A model generated the notes under the pieces. The model ran no database searches. It was not told where the DNA came from and was given only the letters and a program-made list of their open reading frames with translations. Positions 47,724 through 56,700 of a stretch of 64,000 nucleotides of DNA are shown here, piece after piece. The DNA is from Shewanella denitrificans OS217. Its GTDB lineage: Bacteria > Pseudomonadota > Gammaproteobacteria > Enterobacterales > Shewanellaceae. Position 1 is the first letter of the stretch; the number at the start of each line of letters is the position of its first letter. The stretch covers positions 1,178,001-1,242,000 of the forward strand of contig NC_007954.1 of NCBI RefSeq assembly GCF_000013765.1, read 5' to 3'. A program made the position numbers and the translations under genes.

Positions 47724-47751
47724 TTTTTAGTTTCTAGTTTCTAGTTTCTAA
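47724..47751 (-). repeat. 7-bp tandem repeat overlapping the eutC stop codon
   Basis: Four units with consensus TTTCTAG (CTAGAAA in the direction of eutC) run in tandem, the first and last with one change. The eutC TAG at 47750-47748 lies inside the last unit, so the array begins at the stop codon and continues downstream. Confidence 0.75.
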
Positions 47752-48647
47752 GTTAATGAGTGATTAACCGGTGCCGTGTCCTTTAACATCACACCGGATA
47801 CTCTTCGCTTTAATGCCTCCTTGGCTAGCCATATCAGCTTAGTGGCGGCGCTGGCATAATCTAGGCCTTGGGGATGAATATTTGAAATGCAATTTCGCAT
47901 CGCATCACTGCAGCCTACTCTGGGGGCATACGTAAAATACACCCCTAAACTGTCTGGGGTAGTAAGTCCCGGCCGTTCACCTATGAGTATCGCCACCATA
48001 GTGGCATTGAGTCGCTGTGCAATCTCGTCCCCAAGGGCCACTCGCCCTTGTGTGGCTATCACCACAGGTGCCAGTGTCCAGTCTTTTGGCAGCCGCGTAC
48101 TCATCTCTTTGATCAGTGGCAGGCTATGGCGGGCGACGGCAAGGGAGGATAATCCATCGGCTATCACAAGTAATAAACTGGGTCTTTCCCTCTGGTATTG
48201 CTCCAGTTCAGCAAAATGCCTCTCATGTAAACGCCTGCCCAAATCTGGCCTGAGCAAATATTGGGATCGGTTGTTAGCCTGGCTGGTGACAGTGAGCGTA
48301 TCGAAGCCTAAGTCTTTAAGCCCTTGAGCCAATAAGGGCACATCTAAGGGTAAATGCACCGCATCTCGCGCCATGGCATGGGCAAGTGCTAGGGCCTGCA
48401 CTTGCGCTGTGGGTAGGCTTGTGCCGACTCGGCCGAGGGAAATTCTAGCCTGAGTAAAGGCCATCAGCTCAGGCCAAGGATCCGCTTGCACTAATTCTGA
48501 GGGACGCACTGGGCTTGAGGGACACGCAACGGCTACAGCGGCCGTGTTTGTGCTAATCGCTGTGGCAGCTCCTTGAACAGGGGATGCTTGGCCGTTACTG
48601 TTAGCATCTTGCCTTGTGGGTCCATCAGCTGCATTTTTTGTAACCAT
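47748..48647 (-). CDS. eutC: Ethanolamine ammonia-lyase small subunit
   Basis: The light chain of the adenosylcobalamin-dependent lyase that splits ethanolamine into acetaldehyde and ammonia. Family motifs are DPWPELMAFTQARISLGRVG, LALAHAMARDAVH, VIADGLSSLAV and later TYAPRVGCSDAMRNCISNIHP with its B12-contact region. The reading from the ATG at 48647 gives 299 residues, about 40 more than the conserved domain needs, and overlaps eutB by 115 bases. GGAG stands 8 nt before this ATG, so the overlap looks real. The Ala/Thr-rich first 45 residues could act like the N-terminal extension seen in other EutC proteins. Confidence 0.93.
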   Translation of the reverse strand: MVTKNAADGPTRQDANSNGQASPVQGAATAISTNTAAVAVACPSSPVRPSELVQADPWPELMAFTQARISLGRVGTSLPTAQVQALALAHAMARDAVHLPLDVPLLAQGLKDLGFDTLTVTSQANNRSQYLLRPDLGRRLHERHFAELEQYQRERPSLLLVIADGLSSLAVARHSLPLIKEMSTRLPKDWTLAPVVIATQGRVALGDEIAQRLNATMVAILIGERPGLTTPDSLGVYFTYAPRVGCSDAMRNCISNIHPQGLDYASAATKLIWLAKEALKRRVSGVMLKDTAPVNHSLT

Positions 48648-49933
48648 AGTTCAAACTCCGGCGCGGCGGATAAACCGCACACTTGTCGTAAGTACAAGAT
48701 GTCGTGGTAGGAGGTGCTTTGATAGCTGAGCATGATGTCATCCCCGCCGGGCACTCCCATTAAGAAGGTGACGCCGGCATTGGCTAACAAGATCATCAAG
48801 GAATCAATATCATCTTGATCCGCTTGGGCATGATTGGTGTAGCAGACATCGCAGCCCATGGGCAGACCAAGCAATTTGCCACAAAAGTGATCTTCCAGTC
48901 CCGCCCTGATGATTTGCTTCGAGTCATACAAGTATTCTGGGCCAATAAAACCCACCACACTGTTGACTAACAGGGGTGAGAAATGCCGAGCCACTCCATA
49001 GGCTCTGGCCTCGCAAGTTTGTTGATCTATGCCATGATGACTGTTGGCAGACAGGGCGGCGCCTTGGCCTGTTTCAAAATACATTAAATTATTGCCAACA
49101 GTGCCGCGGGCCAATGCCAAGGCGGCGCTTTGAGCCTCTTGCAGTAGCGCTAAATTAATGCCAAAGCTGTCGTTAGCTTTTTCGGTGCCGGCAATGGATT
49201 GAAACACCAGATCCACTGGCGCGCCTTGCTCTATCAATTGGATTTGATTGCTGACATGGGTCAAAATACAGGATTGGGTCGGGATCTGGTAATGGGATAT
49301 CACTTCATCGAGCAAATAGTACAAGCGCTCTAGCAAGGGCAGGCTATCGCTCGCCGGATTGATGCCGATGACAGCATCACCGCAGCCATAAAGTAAACCG
49401 TCCAGTAGAGATGCTGCTATGCCGCGAGGGTCATCTGTGGGGTTATTAGGTTGTATGCGTGAAGACAGGCCTTGGGTTAAGCCTAAGCTATTTCGAAAGG
49501 CTGTGGGGTTGAAGCACTTCTTCGCCACCTTAATCAAGTCTTGATTGCGCATTATTTTGGACACTGCGGCTGCCATTTCCGGGGTAATACCAGCACAAAC
49601 AGCGCTTAAGGTTTGTGAACAAGTACTATCCAGCAATAGCCAATTTCTAAAATCTCCCACAGTTAAATGGCTGATGGTTAAGAAGGCGCTCATTTGATGG
49701 TTATCGATTATCAGGCGACTGACTTCATCTTCTTCATAGGGGATGAGCAGGTCTTGTAAAAAAATTTTCAGCGGCTGCTCGGCAAGGCACATTTTTGCAG
49801 CCATACGCTCGGTTTCGCTGGCTGCCGCAATGCCCGCTAAATTGTCTCCAGAGCGTGCTGGGCTGGCTTTTGCTAATAACTGTGTTAAGTCATTAAAGCG
49901 GTAGTTTTGCCCAGCGACACTGTGTTGATACAT
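48533..49933 (-). CDS. eutB: Ethanolamine ammonia-lyase large subunit
   Basis: The catalytic TIM-barrel subunit, 466 residues (E. coli EutB 453). Family segments include LLDGLLYGCGDAVIGINPAS, the substrate and cobalamin region GQGAALSANSHHGIDQQTCE, NSVVGFIGPEYLYDSKQI and GLPMGCDVCYTNHAQADQDD, and LMGVPGGDDIMLSYQSTSYHD near the end. It follows the binding-protein gene by 13 bp and overlaps eutC. No eutA reactivase, microcompartment genes or permease are adjacent, so this is the short, microcompartment-free version of ethanolamine use. Confidence 0.95.
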   Translation of the reverse strand: MYQHSVAGQNYRFNDLTQLLAKASPARSGDNLAGIAAASETERMAAKMCLAEQPLKIFLQDLLIPYEEDEVSRLIIDNHQMSAFLTISHLTVGDFRNWLLLDSTCSQTLSAVCAGITPEMAAAVSKIMRNQDLIKVAKKCFNPTAFRNSLGLTQGLSSRIQPNNPTDDPRGIAASLLDGLLYGCGDAVIGINPASDSLPLLERLYYLLDEVISHYQIPTQSCILTHVSNQIQLIEQGAPVDLVFQSIAGTEKANDSFGINLALLQEAQSAALALARGTVGNNLMYFETGQGAALSANSHHGIDQQTCEARAYGVARHFSPLLVNSVVGFIGPEYLYDSKQIIRAGLEDHFCGKLLGLPMGCDVCYTNHAQADQDDIDSLMILLANAGVTFLMGVPGGDDIMLSYQSTSYHDILYLRQVCGLSAAPEFELWLQKMQLMDPQGKMLTVTAKHPLFKELPQRLAQTRPL

Positions 49934-49946
49934 GTTTAGCCCTCTG

Positions 49947-51023
49947 TTATTTCCCCTTAGCCTTGGTCCACATTTGCTTGTAAATATTACGGGTTCGCGT
50001 ATTTAGTGGACGCCAAAGGTATTGCTCTGAGAAAAAGGACTCATCACCGACTCTGGCATCTTTAGCGAGCTGGGGGTCGAGTAATTTAACGGTATCACCA
50101 TTGACTATAATAGAGCCGTACATCTCAAGTAAGCGTTTCTGCACCGGCTCGCTTATCATAAAATCCATCAACAAATACGCAGCATCGAGTTTTTCGCCGC
50201 TTAAATGCTTGCCTATGGCCAAGGTGTCTAACCAAACGGTTTGACCTTCTTTAGGATCTGCCAATTTCCAATTTTGCCCGCCTTGATTGGCGGCTGCCAC
50301 GGCAAACCAGTAAGTGGTCACTAGCTCTAGCTCTTTCATGCGTTCTACATCTGCCATGCCGCCCCAAAATGAATCGGCATTAGCCACGAGCGTGTTCAAT
50401 TTAGCTTCGATTTTGGGTATATCAAATTTTGTCGAGTCTATGTCGTAGAAGCTTTCTGGGGGATAGCCGAGCACCAACATTGTAGTATAAATGTTGGCTT
50501 CGAATTGATCTCCCGTGATGGCAAATTTACCTTTGTTTTCAGGTAACCATAGTTCTTCCCATGATTTTGGCTCAGCACGCTTACTGGCGTTGTAGGCTAA
50601 ACCATAAGAGCCACCGAGAAGAGGAACCGAGTATTTACCCGCTTTGGTCTGATCATATTGACTGGATCGTAATGAGGCTAATACCTTGCTGTAATTTGAT
50701 AACTTACTGAAGTCTATGGGCTGCAGCACTTGAATTAACTTATCTTGATTCATCTTGTAATAGTTATGGGTGGGGGTGGTCACATCGGCTGCCTGAACCC
50801 GCATCTTATTAAAAATGAGTTCGGGATCGGTAATGTAAGGCTCGATAATATTGAGCTCCACATCCATGCCTTTAGATTTAGCATAGGTGGTGAACTCTTC
50901 TTTAAATGGACTGATGTAGCCTTCCCATTCGAGCACATTGAGGGTAACGGCGAAACCATTTACCGAAAACAACACTCCTGCCCACAGCAGGCAACTAATA
51001 CCAAGGCGTTTCATTATCATCAT
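49947..51023 (-). CDS. PotD/PotF-like ABC transporter substrate-binding protein
   Basis: A 358-residue periplasmic protein with a signal peptide (residues about 4-24, ending in VNGFAV). The mature start LNVLEWEGYISPFKEEF and later VPLLGGSYGLAYNASK match the polyamine-binding SBP_bac_8 family. It is first in an operon with eutB and eutC, which suggests that it captures ethanolamine or another small amine rather than spermidine; no permease or ATPase gene is adjacent. The ATG at 51023 has AAGGAT 8 nt upstream. The ligand assignment is inference from context only. Confidence 0.85.
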   Translation of the reverse strand: MMIMKRLGISCLLWAGVLFSVNGFAVTLNVLEWEGYISPFKEEFTTYAKSKGMDVELNIIEPYITDPELIFNKMRVQAADVTTPTHNYYKMNQDKLIQVLQPIDFSKLSNYSKVLASLRSSQYDQTKAGKYSVPLLGGSYGLAYNASKRAEPKSWEELWLPENKGKFAITGDQFEANIYTTMLVLGYPPESFYDIDSTKFDIPKIEAKLNTLVANADSFWGGMADVERMKELELVTTYWFAVAAANQGGQNWKLADPKEGQTVWLDTLAIGKHLSGEKLDAAYLLMDFMISEPVQKRLLEMYGSIIVNGDTVKLLDPQLAKDARVGDESFFSEQYLWRPLNTRTRNIYKQMWTKAKGK

Positions 51024-51481
51024 TGTCAATCATCCTTATTTTGGGTTTCATGCATGTGGCGAATTCTGAGTGGAAAGCAAACTAGGGTTGCTTAAATCTT
51101 GTATAAGGATTAGTCAGTCTTAGACTTTTAGCCAGTAACCAGAGCAAATAAGCTGATAAAAATTAACTTGCTAGCGCAGGTGTTTGTACCATGAAGGCTG
51201 GGAAGCTATCGAACAGGCGGCAGCTTCACTCCTTCTCGCGCCTTTGAGTCAGCATTTCCTTGTGTTTACCTTGTCAGGGTTAAAGCCGCTGTGGTACGGA
51301 TAAAATCCGATTTAATTAATTTAACATTTCGACTACAAATACAGCATTTATCTTGCTACTATCCCAGCCGAGTTAATAAACTAGGGAGGGTTAAGGTAGC
51401 CTAGCTGCAATGAAATTGGGATTCTGATTGCTCATTTTTTGATATGAATATAATTATAAAATACAAAAAATAGGGTCAAAA
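51024..51481. other. Gene-free region between the eut operon and the phospholipase D-like gene
   Basis: No credible ORF or RNA gene. It carries the divergent promoters. The last 60 bp are very AT-rich, with AGGGTCAAAA next to the start at 51482. Confidence 0.4.
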
Positions 51482-52945
51482 ATGAAATTCAATAAACTAA
51501 ATATGGGGTTGTTATTATCGCTTGCGACTAGCTTTTCTTTTGTGTCTAGTCTGAGCTATGCCGATGATATCGAAGTTTACTTTAACCACACAGTTAACCC
51601 TCCTGCAATACAAGCCAATCTTGAACATAAAATTGTCGATTTAATTAATTCTGCTAATTCATCTTTGTATATGGCTATCTACGATTTGGATTTGCCTAAT
51701 ATTGCAAATGCCATGGTGTCGGCAAAACAAAGAGGTGTAGATGTTAAATTTATTACCGATGAAGATAATATTGCTGGAGAAAACTTAACCGCACTTGGAA
51801 TATTAAATCAGGGTGGGGTGCCTTGGATAGATGACACTGAAAATGGTAGCGCGGGTTCTAAAATCCAACATAATAAATTTATCGTGGTTGATGGCAAAAA
51901 AGTATTATCCGGCAGTACTAACTTTAGCCAGTCTGGCGTGCACGGTGATTTAGATGCCCAAGGTAATTTGATTAGCGAAGGCAATGATAATCATATCGTC
52001 ATCATAGATTCTAACCAGATGGCAAACGTATTTACTCATCAGTTTAATCTTATGTGGGGCGATGGCCCTGGTGGTGCTAAGGATTCGCTATTTGGTTTAG
52101 GCAAGCCTGATCATCAACTCGAGACCGTGTATACCAATAACGATAACATTCGCATCGACGTGCAATTCACCCCTCAGTCTCCGACGCTATATCAGGGCTC
52201 TAGCTTGTATAACATGCAGCAGTATATCCGCAATGCTAATCGCCGCATTCATTTAGCACAGTTTGTTATTAGCGCTCAAGATGTTGCCGATGAAATGGAG
52301 CTAAGACACGATGCAGGCGTGGAAGTACAGGGTCTAGGTGATAGGTCGTTCTTTTCCCGTTATTATTCTGAGTTCCAAGATATGTTAGGCAAAGAAGAGC
52401 CTAATACTGCAGGTGTGATAGAGGTCGACAGCTACACAGGCGCTGTGAACAACATCTGGGAAAACCCTGCCGATGTGCGTGTCGCCAAGCTAAATGGCAA
52501 CGATAAATGGCACCATAAGTACATCATCATCGATGACATAGTGTTAACGGGCTCGCACAATATTAGTGGTGCTGCTGCCTTCGGTAACGATGAAAACGTG
52601 GTAGTTATCCATGATGCACAAACTGCCGCCGAATTTGAAGGTCACTTCAGCTATGCATTTTGTTTAGCGGGTAATGGTAGTAATTGTGTCCAGACTAGCT
52701 ATACCGAAGGAACGTGGGAGGGGGTTTTCTTCTCGGCATCTCAAGTTGGTGTGGTGATGGACATGGTCAATAATGCCACCTTGAATGAGCTCGATATTGA
52801 TGCCGCGATGAATAAGACCGCAGCGAACAATATTATTGCCGCCCGTCCTATCACAAGCATGGATCAACTTGCCGCAGTGTCTTATGTTGGCGCTGCCGCA
52901 ATGACAGATCTTAAAGACTACATCAGTGCTTGGCAGGCTAAGTAA
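51482..52945 (+). CDS. Exported phospholipase D-like protein with helix-hairpin-helix tail
   Basis: A 487-residue secreted protein; the signal peptide ends in LSYADD-type residues near 28. Two PLD half-sites are visible: HNKFIVVDGKKVLSGSTNFS near residue 137 and HHKYIIIDDIVLTGSHNIS near residue 341, both His-x-Lys motifs as in phospholipase D and related nucleases. The C-terminal 60 residues (LNELDIDAAMNKTAANNIIA and ITSMDQLAAVSYVGAAAM) form a helix-hairpin-helix type DNA-binding module. That points to an extracellular or periplasmic nuclease rather than a lipase. It is a single-gene unit. Confidence 0.88.
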   Translation: MKFNKLNMGLLLSLATSFSFVSSLSYADDIEVYFNHTVNPPAIQANLEHKIVDLINSANSSLYMAIYDLDLPNIANAMVSAKQRGVDVKFITDEDNIAGENLTALGILNQGGVPWIDDTENGSAGSKIQHNKFIVVDGKKVLSGSTNFSQSGVHGDLDAQGNLISEGNDNHIVIIDSNQMANVFTHQFNLMWGDGPGGAKDSLFGLGKPDHQLETVYTNNDNIRIDVQFTPQSPTLYQGSSLYNMQQYIRNANRRIHLAQFVISAQDVADEMELRHDAGVEVQGLGDRSFFSRYYSEFQDMLGKEEPNTAGVIEVDSYTGAVNNIWENPADVRVAKLNGNDKWHHKYIIIDDIVLTGSHNISGAAAFGNDENVVVIHDAQTAAEFEGHFSYAFCLAGNGSNCVQTSYTEGTWEGVFFSASQVGVVMDMVNNATLNELDIDAAMNKTAANNIIAARPITSMDQLAAVSYVGAAAMTDLKDYISAWQAK

Positions 52946-52972
52946 GCTCTGTCTAGCTTAGCTGTTAGATTT

Positions 52973-53045
52973 GGCGCACAGCCTAGCTGTGCGCCTTGAG
53001 GTCAATGTTATCAAAGCGGTCAATTTGATTGACCGTTTTTTTTTT
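52973..53045 (+). terminator. Hairpin plus rho-independent terminator after the PLD-like gene
   Basis: Two stems occur: GGCGCACAG/CTGTGCGCC at 52973-52995 without T run, then CGGTCAAT/ATTGACCG at 53017-53035 followed by ten Ts. The second is a standard terminator. Confidence 0.85.
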
Positions 53046-53266
53046 GCTGATTTTTAGCCTAGTTAAAGGGAAGGTATTAAGTGTGTTGAACTCTAGGGAG
53101 AATACGCCTGTTCGAGTTTATGCATTTCACTCATTATTGGTGAAACTCATCATTTGTTTCAGTATGTAAGTTTTGCATTGGTTGTAGGTTATTGAAATTT
53201 AGTGAATAAATTATCTGGCTCGATATTTGCTAACTTTTTTACAACTTAATCAAGAAGATAAAAATT
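53046..53266. other. Spacer before the ABC transporter operon
   Basis: About 220 bp, AT-rich, no gene seen; it should contain the promoter of the ABC pair. Confidence 0.35.
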
Positions 53267-54172
53267 ATGCTGCTGGATATTCAATCTTTGAGTCATCAAT
53301 ACAAGAGCCAAAAACAGGTAAATAGTGCGATAAAATCTCTGTCACTGCAAATTGAACCTGGGATATTAGGCCTATTAGGTCCTAATGGTGCTGGAAAATC
53401 TAGCCTGATGCGTATTCTGGCAACCATTGCTAAACCCACTTCCGGCAAGGTGTTGTGGCGGGGCAAGGACATTGTGCAGTCGCCGCAAACCTTAAGGCGC
53501 GAATTGGGTTATTTACCGCAATATTTTGGGGTGTATGAACAGTTATCTGGGTTTGAGTTTTTACACTATATTGCAGGCATAAAAGCACTCGATGCCGCTC
53601 AGGCTAATCACACTATCGATGAGTTACTGAATAAACTCAATCTAACCCACGCCGCGCATTTGCCATTGAAGGGCTACTCAGGCGGCATGAAGCAGCGAAT
53701 TGGTATTGCTCAGGCGCTACTTAATGATCCCAAACTGCTGATTATCGATGAGCCCACCGTTGGCTTAGATCCGCAGGAGCGTAGCAATTTTCGTCAGTTA
53801 CTCACTGAGCTTGCCACCGAGCGCTGCATTATTTTCTCCACCCATATCGTCGCCGATGTGGAATCGATTGCCGACAAGATTGCCATCATGCATTCGGGTC
53901 AGTTGATTCAATCTGGGACGCCAAGCACACTGCAACAAAGTGTTGCCAATAAATGCTGGACATTAACGGTTAACTCAGCGGATTTAAGGCAACTGCAACA
54001 TGAATATATTGTGAGTCACAGCGTAAGAAAAGCAGATAAGCTTGAGGTCAATATTGTTGCTAATCATTGCCCTGATGCCAGTGCCACCTTGAGAGTGCCA
54101 ACCCTTGAGGATGCTTACCTTTACTATACAATCAATCATCAGCCCAGCTCATTCATCGCGAGGGCAAGCTGA
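53267..54172 (+). CDS. ABC transporter ATP-binding protein
   Basis: A 301-residue ATPase of the ABC-2 exporter class. Walker A is LGPNGAGKSSLM, the Q-loop is in LGYLPQYFGVYEQL, the signature is YSGGMKQRIGIAQAL, Walker B is LLIIDEPTVGLD, and the switch His is in FSTHIVADVESI. A C-terminal extension (about residues 215-300) is typical of exporters of the CcmA/NatA type. The TGA overlaps the permease ATG by one base, so the two are coupled. Substrate unknown. Confidence 0.93.
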   Translation: MLLDIQSLSHQYKSQKQVNSAIKSLSLQIEPGILGLLGPNGAGKSSLMRILATIAKPTSGKVLWRGKDIVQSPQTLRRELGYLPQYFGVYEQLSGFEFLHYIAGIKALDAAQANHTIDELLNKLNLTHAAHLPLKGYSGGMKQRIGIAQALLNDPKLLIIDEPTVGLDPQERSNFRQLLTELATERCIIFSTHIVADVESIADKIAIMHSGQLIQSGTPSTLQQSVANKCWTLTVNSADLRQLQHEYIVSHSVRKADKLEVNIVANHCPDASATLRVPTLEDAYLYYTINHQPSSFIARAS

Positions 54173-55713
54173 TGAGTCAAACTTGGCAAAGCATTATCGC
54201 CGATCTTAAACAGCGAACTCGGCAACAAAGTTTTATGGTTTCATTGCTGGCAATGTCGGTATTAACCTTATTGTTTTTCCCTTCCCCTGATGCTCATTAC
54301 CAGACCTTAGTGCTTAACGGTTACCGTGGTATTTATAATAGCGCTTGGATAGGTGTGTGCTTGGCAATGCTAAACGTAATGTTTTTACCCATTATCTGCT
54401 TCTATTTGGTTAAAAATGCAATTGAAGTAGACAGGCAATCAAACACCTTTGAACTTATCGCTTCAACGCCAATTAGCAAGCAGGCTTACCTGTTCGCTAA
54501 ATGGAGCGTGAATGTATTTATCCAAGTCTGTGTTGTGCTGGTGATGCTGCTAACCAGCATCTTGATCCAATTCTATTATGGTGAGAGTTACCAAATCGAT
54601 TTGTGGGCGTTAGCCTGGCCGCAGTTAGTGTTTGTGTTGCCGCTACTGTTCGCCATTGCCTCTATCGCACTGCTGTTTGAATCAATCAAATGGCTTAAGG
54701 GCGGCTTGGGTAACATCATCTATTTCTTTATGTGGATAGGTTCAGTGACTTACACCATTGAAAGCGTCTCTGGTGTGGGGGCTTTATTAGCACACCTTGA
54801 AGCCGAGGTTGTCGAGCGTTTTCCAGCACAAGCGGGCGTTTCGAACATAGGCATAAACATCAGTGATGAAACCCGTGAAATTAACACCTTTGTGTGGCAG
54901 GGATTGGAGCCCACCTTATCTCATCTTTGGGGGGGGATGCCGCTGGTTGTGATAAGTTTTGGATGTTTTATGCTCGCATGGGGGCTATTTAATCGCTTCA
55001 GTCAAGCTTTAGCTGCCGAGCATCAGGGGTTATCGCCAATGACGAAGACATTGCAAACTAAAGTAAGCAGGGCGCTGGATCCTGTGTTTATAGCATTAAC
55101 TCGGCATTTTGCCTTTACACGTTTGTTGCGTTTGGAGCTTAAGTTACTGCTCAAAGGCCATTCTATTTATTGGCTTTTGGGTTTGCTGGTGCTAAATGTC
55201 ATTCAACTTGTTATTGAGCAGCAGATGCTGATGGGCTTACTTTTGCCTATCTCCTGGTTATGGTGCGTGTTGGTGATTTCACAACTGGGCCAACAAGAAA
55301 AACAAGCCAATACTCTGGAACTGATGAGCTATAGCAGGCAATCTTCAAGCCTTCAAACCTTGGCAAGCTTCAGTGCTGCCTGGTTGCTATTGGCTATGGC
55401 CAGTTGTGGCGGTATGCTGCGCTTAGTGTCCATGGCTGAGTGGTTGCTGCTGGTACAATTGGTTGTCGCCATCTCTTTTTCTGTCGCCTTGGCCTATTTT
55501 TGTGGCACCTTATCAGGGACAAAGCGCCTATTTGAAGTGCTCTACCCAACGCTTTGGTATATTGGACCGATACAAACGGCCCTGTATGTGGACTTTTTTG
55601 GCGTCAATAGTCAATCGAGCTGGCAAGCCGGGGTTCCCTATTACTTTGGCGCTATTTCAATCAGCTTACTATTGTTAACGGTTAGCCTAAGAAACAGGCG
55701 ATTATCAAGTTGA
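54172..55713 (+). CDS. ABC-2 type transporter permease
   Basis: A 513-residue permease with about twelve hydrophobic segments, in two similar halves (helices at about 22-38, 58-80, 108-132, 145-165, 180-200, 250-270 and then 330 onward). The loop NAIEVDRQSNTFELIASTPIS before helix 3 and QQEKQANTLELMSYSR in the second half are equivalent elbow regions, so the protein looks like a fused duplication of an ABC-2 half permease. It pairs with the coupled ATPase. The cargo cannot be assigned. Confidence 0.88.
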   Translation: MSQTWQSIIADLKQRTRQQSFMVSLLAMSVLTLLFFPSPDAHYQTLVLNGYRGIYNSAWIGVCLAMLNVMFLPIICFYLVKNAIEVDRQSNTFELIASTPISKQAYLFAKWSVNVFIQVCVVLVMLLTSILIQFYYGESYQIDLWALAWPQLVFVLPLLFAIASIALLFESIKWLKGGLGNIIYFFMWIGSVTYTIESVSGVGALLAHLEAEVVERFPAQAGVSNIGINISDETREINTFVWQGLEPTLSHLWGGMPLVVISFGCFMLAWGLFNRFSQALAAEHQGLSPMTKTLQTKVSRALDPVFIALTRHFAFTRLLRLELKLLLKGHSIYWLLGLLVLNVIQLVIEQQMLMGLLLPISWLWCVLVISQLGQQEKQANTLELMSYSRQSSSLQTLASFSAAWLLLAMASCGGMLRLVSMAEWLLLVQLVVAISFSVALAYFCGTLSGTKRLFEVLYPTLWYIGPIQTALYVDFFGVNSQSSWQAGVPYYFGAISISLLLLTVSLRNRRLSS

Positions 55714-55882
55714 GCTGCAAATTTGGTTGAATAGATTAAAATCACTTTCACTCTTCTTGCCTGCAGAAGACTCATATAAGCTAGGGGATAGAATAGGTAT
55801 TGATATGCCAATGACGTCTGCTGGCGGATATACCATTACAGGGGAGTACACAATGACAAAATTAACATTGATGAGGTAAGGC

Positions 55883-56497
55883 ATGAGTATTGAAGTTTGG
55901 CTTTCATTTGTATTAGCATCGACTATCTTGTGTTTCTCTCCAGGACCCACGGTTTTTATGGTCATGGGGCAATCATTGACTCAGGGTAAGGCATCGGTGA
56001 TCCCTTTGGTCACTGGAGTGCTGTGTGGTGATGTGATTGCCATGAGCGTATCTTTCGCCGGGCTAGGTGCGCTATTGGCAACCTCTGCGGTGTTCTTTAA
56101 TATTTTCAAATGGGTCGCCGCTGGCTATTTAATGTATCTTGGTGTGAAGGCTTGGCGCAGTAAGCAGAAAGTGGACACTAGCCTTGCTGATAAGACACAG
56201 CAGGGGAAAATGTTCAAACAAGCCTTGGTAGTCACCGCCTTAAACCCTAAAGGGATCATTTTCTTTATCGCTTTTTTCCCTTTGTTCATCAATACACAGC
56301 AGCCAGTATCAGCACAAATACTGACCATGGCCGTGTCTTTCTTGATGGTCTCAGCGTTTAGCGCGTCATGTTATTCAATATTTTCAGGCTATTTACGCAG
56401 TAAAATTAATTCACCACAGTGTCAGCAAGGGTTTAATAAACTCAGTGGCTCAATGTTAATGGGGGCCGGGGTTGTGACGGCAACATTGCACAAATAA
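55883..56497 (+). CDS. LysE family translocator
   Basis: A 204-residue exporter of the LysE/RhtB family with six helices: LCFSPGPTVFMVMGQSLTQG carries the Pro-Gly-Pro motif, then VTGVLCGDVIAMSVSFAGLG, YLMYLGVKAWRSK, and after the loop FKQALVVTALNPKGIIFFIAF. AGGTAAGGC precedes the ATG. It is not closely related to the LysE gene at 33.6 kb beyond family features. Substrate unknown. Confidence 0.9.
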   Translation: MSIEVWLSFVLASTILCFSPGPTVFMVMGQSLTQGKASVIPLVTGVLCGDVIAMSVSFAGLGALLATSAVFFNIFKWVAAGYLMYLGVKAWRSKQKVDTSLADKTQQGKMFKQALVVTALNPKGIIFFIAFFPLFINTQQPVSAQILTMAVSFLMVSAFSASCYSIFSGYLRSKINSPQCQQGFNKLSGSMLMGAGVVTATLHK

Positions 56498-56700
56498 GGC
56501 TCACAAGACGCTTACTGGAAATAATATAGGCTTAGGCGATGGATCTAGGATCCAGACTTTTCTTGCTTGAGGGTGAATTTAAGTTAATGATTTTGCCTCA
56601 TTTCGGCTAGAGCCAAATTGTTGTAAAAGGTGTAGCATGTCAGGCTTTAGTGGCCCAATAGTGTGGGTCGAGATTGTTATTCGTGAAAGGGAAGGTGAGC

